Shown here: positions 58,657 through 64,000 of the stretch, one piece after another | Layout of the letters: the number at the start of each line of letters is the position of its first letter | Numbering within the stretch: the stretch's first letter is position 1 | Source of the DNA: Clostridia bacterium | Lineage (GTDB): Bacteria; Bacillota; Clostridia; Oscillospirales; CAG-382 | DNA: 64,000 nucleotides | NCBI GenBank assembly: GCA_017521025.1 | Contig: JAFXEB010000016.1 | Span: 1 to 64,000, forward strand | Reading direction: 5' to 3' | Notes under the pieces: generated by a model | Told to the model about the DNA's origin: nothing | Database searches by the model: none | What the model saw: the letters and a program-made list of their open reading frames with translations, nothing else | Translations under genes and position numbers: made by a program

Positions 58657-59790
58657 ATGAGCTTTATCTATCTTGACAACGCCGCCACCGCCTATCCCAA
58701 AAGCGACTATGTCCTTGGGGCGGTGATAAGTGCATTTAAGCAATGCGGCAACGGCGGCAGGGGAGGTCACTCCCTGTCTGTTAAAGCAACGGAGACCGTC
58801 TTCGCCTGCAGAGTGGCACTGGCAAGCCTTTTCGGCACTGAGCCTGAAAGGGTGGTGCTCACCTGTGGCGCAACGGCGGCACTGAATATAGCTATCAAGG
58901 GGCTCGCTCCCGAAAGGGGCGGCGTGCTGTGCTCTGTGCTGGAGCACAATGCGGTATTGCGCCCCCTTTACACCCTTGAGGGTGTAAGACTTGACTTTTT
59001 TGCCCCTTCCTTCTCTTCACAAAAGCAGAGCCTTAAAAACGCAGTGTCAGCCATAAAGGAGGACACCCGCCTTGCCGTGATAACGGCGGCGTCCAACGTG
59101 TGCGGCATGAGGCTACCGGTGAAGGAGATATGCGCAGAATGTAGGCGGCGGGGCATAGTCACTGTGCTGGACTGCGCACAGACGGCGGGACACATCTCCG
59201 TTGATATAAGAGAGCTGGGGGCAGACCTTATCTGTCTGCCCGCCCACAAGGGACTTGGCGGCCCTGCAGGCATGGGTGCGCTGATAGTGCACCCTGACAG
59301 CCGCCTGCGCTTCCGCACCCTTATTGAAGGCGGCACGGGCGAGGCGGCACGGGACCGCTATATGCCGCCCTATCTTCCCGAAAGGCTTGAGGCGGGTAGC
59401 TGTAACATCCTTGGCATAGCAGGTCTTGCCGCCGCCTGCGAGGAGCTGTCTCTTGACCCCGAGCGTGAGGAGCGGCTCAGAAGAATGACTGTAGAGGGAC
59501 TCAGGTCTCTTGACGGAGTACAGGTGTACGGCGCCGACAGCGACGGCGGCTATGCGCCCCTTGTGGCTTTCAATATCACCTCTGTTCCCTCGGACAGGGC
59601 GACAGAGCTGCTTGAGCAGAGGGGGATATTGCTACGGGGCGGTCTGCACTGTGCGCCTCTTGCCCACGCCGCCCTCGGTACGGGAAGATACGGATGCCTG
59701 AGAGCAAGCTTTGGGAAAAGCAACAGCGCTGAGGACGCCGAGGCACTCGTCGATGCCGTAAGGGCGTTGCTGAAGCAAAACACATTCTGA
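58657..59790 (+). CDS. Cysteine desulfurase-family PLP enzyme
   Basis: 377 residues, class V aminotransferase fold. IYLDNAATAYPKSDYVLGAV start, PLP Lys in ICLPAHKGLGGPAGMGAL, His/Asp environment TVLDCAQTAGHISVDI, and the active Cys in RGGLHCAPLAHAALGT. It belongs to the smaller cysteine-desulfurase subgroup related to SufS and selenocysteine lyase. Its DUF3343 neighbour could accept the persulfide. Confidence 0.9.
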   Translation: MSFIYLDNAATAYPKSDYVLGAVISAFKQCGNGGRGGHSLSVKATETVFACRVALASLFGTEPERVVLTCGATAALNIAIKGLAPERGGVLCSVLEHNAVLRPLYTLEGVRLDFFAPSFSSQKQSLKNAVSAIKEDTRLAVITAASNVCGMRLPVKEICAECRRRGIVTVLDCAQTAGHISVDIRELGADLICLPAHKGLGGPAGMGALIVHPDSRLRFRTLIEGGTGEAARDRYMPPYLPERLEAGSCNILGIAGLAAACEELSLDPEREERLRRMTVEGLRSLDGVQVYGADSDGGYAPLVAFNITSVPSDRATELLEQRGILLRGGLHCAPLAHAALGTGRYGCLRASFGKSNSAEDAEALVDAVRALLKQNTF

Positions 59791-59863
59791 CAGACTCTGT
59801 AGGGCGGTCGGTGTTTTTTACCCGACCGCCTTCCGCTTTGAGAAAGGTGCCGAAAACAAATAC

Positions 59864-59892
59864 TTGCAAAAACAGAAGTAGTATAGTATAAT
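59864..59892 (+). promoter_or_regulatory. Promoter of murB-whiA(-dnaE)
   Basis: TTGCAA (59864-59869), 17-base spacer, TATAAT (59887-59892). The start near 59899 rules out the in-frame ATG at 59898. Confidence 0.82.
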
Positions 59893-59927
59893 ATACTATG
59901 TATATTTGTAATTGGGAGATTATTGCC

Positions 59928-60803
59928 TTGAAAAACGAAACCTATGGCTTTTCTTTTGAATACAGAGTAAACGGTGCAACCCTTTCCACGATGAAGGCGG
60001 GGGGCGAGGTGTACCGTGTGGCCCGTCCTGCCACGGTGGAGGAGCTTGTTGCGCTTATCACTGAGCTTGAGAGCGCAGGGGAGGAGTATATTATCCTCGG
60101 TAACGGCAGTAACGTGGTATTTACCTCCGCAGGCTACAGCGGCACAGTGGTGCTTACCACAGCTCTCAACGCCGTAAGGGATACGGAGGAGGGCATCGTA
60201 GCTCAGGCGGGGGCAAGCCTTACCGCAGTTGCCCTGCGTGCGGCGGAAAGAGGGCTTACGGGTCTTGAGTTTGCCTACGGTATCCCTGGGACGGTGGGCG
60301 GCGGCGTATATATGAACGCAGGCGCCTACGGCGGCGAGATAAAGGACGTGCTGGTGTCCGTGCTTTGTGCAGACAAAAGGGGCAGGCTCCTTACCCTAAG
60401 TGCTGAGGCGGCAGAGCTTTCCTACAGGCACAGCCTGTTCAAAAATAAAGAGTACTGTATACTGGAGGTCACCTTTGCGCTGGGCAAGGGGGACAGCGCC
60501 TCCATAAAGTCAAAAATGGCAGAGAATATGGCAAAGCGCCGTGACAAACAGCCTCTCGACTACCCAAGCTGCGGTAGTGCCTTCAAACGGCCTGCGGGGC
60601 ATTTTGCAGGTGCGCTCATTGAGGGCTGCGGTCTGAAAGGCTTTGCCATAGGCGGTGCGGCGGTTTCCGAAAAGCACGCAGGCTTCGTCATCAACCGTGG
60701 CGGCGCCAGTGGTGACGACGTGGCTACGCTCCTTGAGACGGTGCGTGACAGGGTTTTTGAGGAGACGGGAGTTTTGCTTGAAAGAGAGATAGAGATATAT
60801 TGA
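59928..60803 (+). CDS. murB: UDP-N-acetylenolpyruvoylglucosamine reductase
   Basis: 291 residues from a TTG at 59928 with GGGAG nine bases before. FAD-binding YIILGNGSNVVFTSAGYSGT, GLEFAYGIPGTVGGGVYMNA, YRHSLFKNKEYCILEV, and PSCGSAFKRPAGHFAG with the catalytic Ser. Makes UDP-MurNAc. One base separates it from whiA. Confidence 0.96.
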   Translation: MKNETYGFSFEYRVNGATLSTMKAGGEVYRVARPATVEELVALITELESAGEEYIILGNGSNVVFTSAGYSGTVVLTTALNAVRDTEEGIVAQAGASLTAVALRAAERGLTGLEFAYGIPGTVGGGVYMNAGAYGGEIKDVLVSVLCADKRGRLLTLSAEAAELSYRHSLFKNKEYCILEVTFALGKGDSASIKSKMAENMAKRRDKQPLDYPSCGSAFKRPAGHFAGALIEGCGLKGFAIGGAAVSEKHAGFVINRGGASGDDVATLLETVRDRVFEETGVLLEREIEIY

Positions 60804-60804
60804 T

Positions 60805-61488
60805 ATGGCATTTTCCACGGATATAAAAAACTACCTTAAGGAAGAAATACAAAAGAGGAGAGAATGCTGCAGAGACGCCTTTGGCAAGGGCAGATACGGC
60901 GTGATATATACCGAGCGCTGTCCAAATTGCAGAAGCTCCTTTATAGCAGGGGTCTTTACGGGCTTTGGCACCGTTACCGACCCCGAAAAGGCGTATCATC
61001 TGGAGATAAAGGCGGCGGCAAAGCTGTCTGCAAAGGTAGAGGCGATACTCGCCGAGGAGGGCATAGAGCCGAAGCTGTACGAAAAGGACGGTAAGCGCAG
61101 GCTTTGCTATAAGGTCAGCGGCGCCATAGGCGATTTTCTGACCTTTATCGGTGCAAGCCGCTTCGCCCTTGAGGTGATGGAGACCGAGGTTATGAAAAGC
61201 GTCCGCAATGACGAAAACCGCCGCTCCAACGCAGAGATAGCCAATATCGACCGTGCCGCTACCGCCGCCGCAGAGCAGCTTCTTGCCATCGGCTTGTTGC
61301 GCACCAGCGGCGTGCTTGAGTCCCTGCCTGACGAGCTTAAGACAACCGCCTGTCTCAGGGAGGAGCATCCCGAGGCATCGTTGGCAGAGCTGGCGGCGAT
61401 GTTTTCACCGCCTATAAGCAAATCGGGGCTCAGCCACAGGTTTAAAAAGCTTATTGAAGAAGCTCAGCGTATAAGAAACAGGCAGTAA
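60805..61488 (+). CDS. whiA: WhiA-type regulator lacking the first LAGLIDADG repeat
   Basis: 227 residues, against about 310 for usual WhiA. The N-terminus FSTDIKNYLKEEIQKRRECC is normal, but the first LAGLIDADG repeat is missing: after CRDAFGKGRYGVIYTERC the chain goes directly into the second repeat (SSFIAGVFTGFGTVTDPEKA). The remainder is complete: SVRNDENRRSNAEIANIDRA, then the C-terminal HTH (HPEASLAELAAMF, SPPISKSGLSHRFKKLIEEA). The frame is unbroken. It lies between murB and dnaE. WhiA regulates cell division and growth genes in Gram-positives. Confidence 0.9.
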   Translation: MAFSTDIKNYLKEEIQKRRECCRDAFGKGRYGVIYTERCPNCRSSFIAGVFTGFGTVTDPEKAYHLEIKAAAKLSAKVEAILAEEGIEPKLYEKDGKRRLCYKVSGAIGDFLTFIGASRFALEVMETEVMKSVRNDENRRSNAEIANIDRAATAAAEQLLAIGLLRTSGVLESLPDELKTTACLREEHPEASLAELAAMFSPPISKSGLSHRFKKLIEEAQRIRNRQ

Positions 61489-61540
61489 AGCAATCATAGT
61501 AATAAATCACAGCATTACATAAAGAGGGGAGAGTTTAAAG

Positions 61541-64000
61541 GTGTCCTTCGTCCATTTACATTTGCATACCGAATACAGCCTGCTTGACGGGGAATGCCGA
61601 CTTTCCCGCTTGCCCTCCGCCGTCCGTGCCGCAGGGCAGAGCGCCGTTGCCATCACCGACCACGGCAACCTTTACGGTGTAATAGACTTCTACCGTGCCT
61701 GCCGAGCAGAGGGCGTAAAGCCTATTATCGGCTGTGAGGTGTACGTTGCCCCCGAAAACAGGCTGGACAAGACCTATACAAGGCAGATGTATCACCACCT
61801 TGTTCTGCTTTGCAAGAACTACGAGGGCTATAAAAATCTGATGCGGATATGCTCTGACGCATATATAAACGGCTTTTATATGAAGCCAAGGACAGACCTT
61901 TCCGTGCTGAGACAGCACAGCGAGGGACTTATTGCCCTCTCTGCTTGCCTTTCCGGCTCTATCCCTGCCGCTATCCTTGCCGAGGATATGCAAAAGGCAG
62001 AGCGTGAGGCGGTAGCTCTGAAGGGGATATTCGGCGGCGACTTTTATCTTGAGCTGCAGCGCCACGGGATAAAGGAGCAGACAAAGGTCAACTCTGCCCT
62101 TATATCCCTCTCTGCAAGGCTGGGCATCCCTCTCGTAGCCACCAATGACGTGCACTATATAGAGAAGAAGGACGCCTTTACCCAAAAGCTCCTTATGTGC
62201 ATACAGATGGGCAAGACCCTGGAGGATGATGAGGGCGCAGGCTTCCCTACGGAGGAGTTTTATCTTAAGTCCACCGAGGAGATGAGTGCGCTTTTCGCTG
62301 ACCTGCCCGAGGCTGTAGCTAATACGGAACGCATCGCCGATATGTGCAGTGTGGATTTCGATTTTAATACCATGCACCTGCCCGTGTACGCTACTCCCGC
62401 CCCCTACAGTGCATCTCAGTATCTGAAAAAGCTGTGCTTGGAGGGTTTTCAAGACTATATTAAGGCAGGGATCGTAAAAGGTGATACCGCCGTTTATATG
62501 AAACGGCTGGAGAGTGAGCTTAAGATAATAGGCGATATGGGTTTTGTGGACTATTATCTTATAGTATGGGATTTTGTGCGCTATGCAAAATCAAAGGGCA
62601 TACCTGTAGGTCCGGGCAGAGGCTCGGGCGTAAGCAGTCTTGCGGCTTATTTTCTTGGCATCACGGGTGTTGACCCCATAGAAAACGACTTGCTTTTTGA
62701 GCGTTTTCTCAACCCCGAGAGGGTGTCTATGCCCGACTTTGATATAGATTTTTGCGACGAGCGACGGGGTGAGGTCATCGACTACGTGTCACGGAAGTAC
62801 GGTGAGGATCACGTGGCGCAGATAATAAACTTCGGCACCCTTGCCTGCCGTCAGGCGATAAGGGATATAGGCAGGGTTCTGGGACTGCCCTATGCCCGTG
62901 TTGACGAGGTTGCAAAGCTCATACCCCGTGTTATCGGCATCAGCGTTGATGATGCCCTTGCAGCCTCTCCCGAGCTTAGGGAAAGGTACAAGATAGACAG
63001 CACCGTAAAGACCCTTATAGACCACGCAAAGGCGCTGGAGGGCAGACCGAGGAATTGTTCACAGCACGCCTCGGGCGTTGTGGTGGCAGACAAGCCTCTT
63101 ACCGAGTATCTGCCTCTTTCCACCTCCACAGGTGCGGTAGTCACTCAGTTCCCTATGAACACCGTGGCGTCGCTGGGGCTTTTGAAAATAGACTTTTTGG
63201 GGCTTCGTTTTCTGACCGTTATAGATAAAGCCTGCGCCGCCGTTGCAAAACGGGTGCATGGCTTCACGGCAGAGACTATTCCCTTTGACGATGCCGCCAC
63301 CTACGCTATGCTCAGCGAGGGGCACGGCATAGGACTTTTCCAGCTTGAGAGCGAGGGCATGCGTAGCCTGCTGCAAAGGCTTGCGCCCCGTTGTCTCGAT
63401 GATATAACCGTGGCGATATCTCTCTACCGCCCCGGCCCTGCAAGGTTTATCGACAGCTACCTTGCCAACCGCAAAACACCCGAGAGCGTAGACTACGGCT
63501 CCCCTCAGCTTAAAGAGGTGCTTGCCGGTACCTACGGCTGTATGATATATCAGGAGCAGGTAATGCGCATCTGCGTGCTTGTGGCAGGCTATTCCTACGG
63601 CAGAGCAGACCTTGTGCGCCGTGCCATGGCTAAGAAAAAGCCTGAGGAGATGGCAAAGGAGCGTGCAGGCTTTGTAGAGGGCGCCGTATCCCGTGGTATG
63701 GGCGAAAAGGATGCGAGAGAGCTGTTTGACAGCATCGCTGGCTTCGCCTCCTACGCCTTCAACAAAAGCCACGCCGCCGCCTATGCGGTGCTGGCATACC
63801 GCACTGCCTACCTTAAATGCCACTACCCCAAGGAGTATATGGCGGCTCTGCTTAACTCCGTGCTGGGCGACAACGGCAAGATGCGACTGTACAGGCAGGA
63901 ATGCCGCCGCATGGGTTTTGATATACTGCCGCCCCATATAAATAAGAGCGAGGTGTTCTTCACCGTAGAGGCGGAGGGTCTGCGCTTCGGTCTGGCAGGC
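61541..64000 (+). CDS. dnaE: DNA polymerase III alpha subunit, 3' end outside window
   Basis: First 820 codons; it runs off the right edge. GTG start at 61541 with GAGGGGAGAG upstream. PHP domain first (HLHLHTEYSLLDGECRLS, AITDHGNLYGVIDF, GCEVYVAPENRL); palm with catalytic acids in MPDFDIDFCDERRGEVIDYV and PGRGSGVSSLAAYFLGI; then FQLESEGMRSLLQRL and NKSHAAAYAVLAYRTAYLK. The N-terminal PHP and absence of an exonuclease insert identify DnaE and not PolC. The replicase follows whiA, as in many Clostridia. Confidence 0.96.
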   Translation, partial: MSFVHLHLHTEYSLLDGECRLSRLPSAVRAAGQSAVAITDHGNLYGVIDFYRACRAEGVKPIIGCEVYVAPENRLDKTYTRQMYHHLVLLCKNYEGYKNLMRICSDAYINGFYMKPRTDLSVLRQHSEGLIALSACLSGSIPAAILAEDMQKAEREAVALKGIFGGDFYLELQRHGIKEQTKVNSALISLSARLGIPLVATNDVHYIEKKDAFTQKLLMCIQMGKTLEDDEGAGFPTEEFYLKSTEEMSALFADLPEAVANTERIADMCSVDFDFNTMHLPVYATPAPYSASQYLKKLCLEGFQDYIKAGIVKGDTAVYMKRLESELKIIGDMGFVDYYLIVWDFVRYAKSKGIPVGPGRGSGVSSLAAYFLGITGVDPIENDLLFERFLNPERVSMPDFDIDFCDERRGEVIDYVSRKYGEDHVAQIINFGTLACRQAIRDIGRVLGLPYARVDEVAKLIPRVIGISVDDALAASPELRERYKIDSTVKTLIDHAKALEGRPRNCSQHASGVVVADKPLTEYLPLSTSTGAVVTQFPMNTVASLGLLKIDFLGLRFLTVIDKACAAVAKRVHGFTAETIPFDDAATYAMLSEGHGIGLFQLESEGMRSLLQRLAPRCLDDITVAISLYRPGPARFIDSYLANRKTPESVDYGSPQLKEVLAGTYGCMIYQEQVMRICVLVAGYSYGRADLVRRAMAKKKPEEMAKERAGFVEGAVSRGMGEKDARELFDSIAGFASYAFNKSHAAAYAVLAYRTAYLKCHYPKEYMAALLNSVLGDNGKMRLYRQECRRMGFDILPPHINKSEVFFTVEAEGLRFGLAG

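Noticed and set aside
59803-59830. Terminator after the cysteine desulfurase gene
   Set aside because: GGCGGTCGG/CCGACCGCC forms a good stem, but its Ts are in the loop and no T-tract follows; function uncertain.
60805-61488. Frameshifted or truncated whiA pseudogene
   Set aside because: Both ends of the protein are normal and the frame is continuous; the missing part is a clean internal repeat.
61556-63937. Minus-strand open frames opposite dnaE
   Set aside because: dnaE on the plus strand has its full PHP and palm motifs; the antisense frames have none.

Overview
The window looks like a chromosome segment of a saccharolytic gut or rumen Clostridium-class Firmicute, most likely Oscillospiraceae (Ruminococcus-like). 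The grounds are classic Firmicute gene orders (rpsP-khpA-rimM-trmD; ylxM-ffh; ruvC-ruvA-ruvB; murB-whiA-dnaE), AGGAGG-type ribosome sites, near-consensus sigma-A promoters with 17-base spacers, frequent TTG/GTG starts, and cellulosome-type dockerin and cohesin modules. No species is assigned.

Layout. 1-7.2 kb is accessory: a DUF559 endonuclease fragment next to a dispersed palindromic repeat; a minus-strand run of TIR-LRR protein, SPFH membrane protein and PnuC transporter; and a secreted LRR-dockerin protein bracketed by near-identical 136-bp direct repeats and by two arrays of tiny hairpins, ending at a tRNA-Gln. 7.2-21.2 kb holds a cohesin-dockerin protein, uvrC, HPr, a translation operon (ylxM, ffh, rpsP, khpA, rimM, trmD) that continues into an O-antigen-ligase-like protein and two DUF4330 proteins, a Clp ATPase with a degenerate second AAA domain, and a secreted peptidoglycan hydrolase with a dockerin. 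21.3-26.5 kb is a minus-strand cluster: TetR regulator, TSCPD protein, cysE, ROK sugar kinase, GH4 phospho-beta-glucosidase and S-adenosylhomocysteinase.

26.7-34.8 kb is one plus-strand operon carrying every shikimate-pathway activity plus both prephenate branches in seven genes, with AroE-AroK and TyrA-DAHP synthase fusions, behind a promoter with a perfect palindromic operator candidate. 35-36 kb has two small cytosolic proteins (one DUF6935). 36.2-51.2 kb is a long minus-strand run: mscL, a phosphodiesterase, DUF1858, a P-type-ATPase-like protein that has lost its catalytic motifs, a zinc-finger Clp ATPase, CvpA, DUF5711, truA, the ECF transporter core (ecfT, ecfA2, ecfA1), an rRNA methyltransferase and ruvB-ruvA-ruvC.

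51.3-64 kb contains acpP-gph, nagA with an unusual ROK protein, a divergent SLOG/XRE pair bracketed by near-identical terminators, an AI-2E-family exporter, tRNA-Glu, a membrane LRR protein, a DUF3343/cysteine-desulfurase pair, and murB, a shortened whiA and the first 820 codons of dnaE.

Best candidates for something new: the TIR-LRR/SPFH/PnuC group, which pairs a likely NAD-consuming domain with an NAD-precursor importer; the repeat-bracketed LRR-dockerin cassette with its orphan promoter reading into a hairpin array; the SLOG/XRE cassette; and three altered core-family proteins (P-type ATPase pseudoenzyme, Clp with dead D2, WhiA lacking one LAGLIDADG repeat). All functional proposals come from reading the sequence only.
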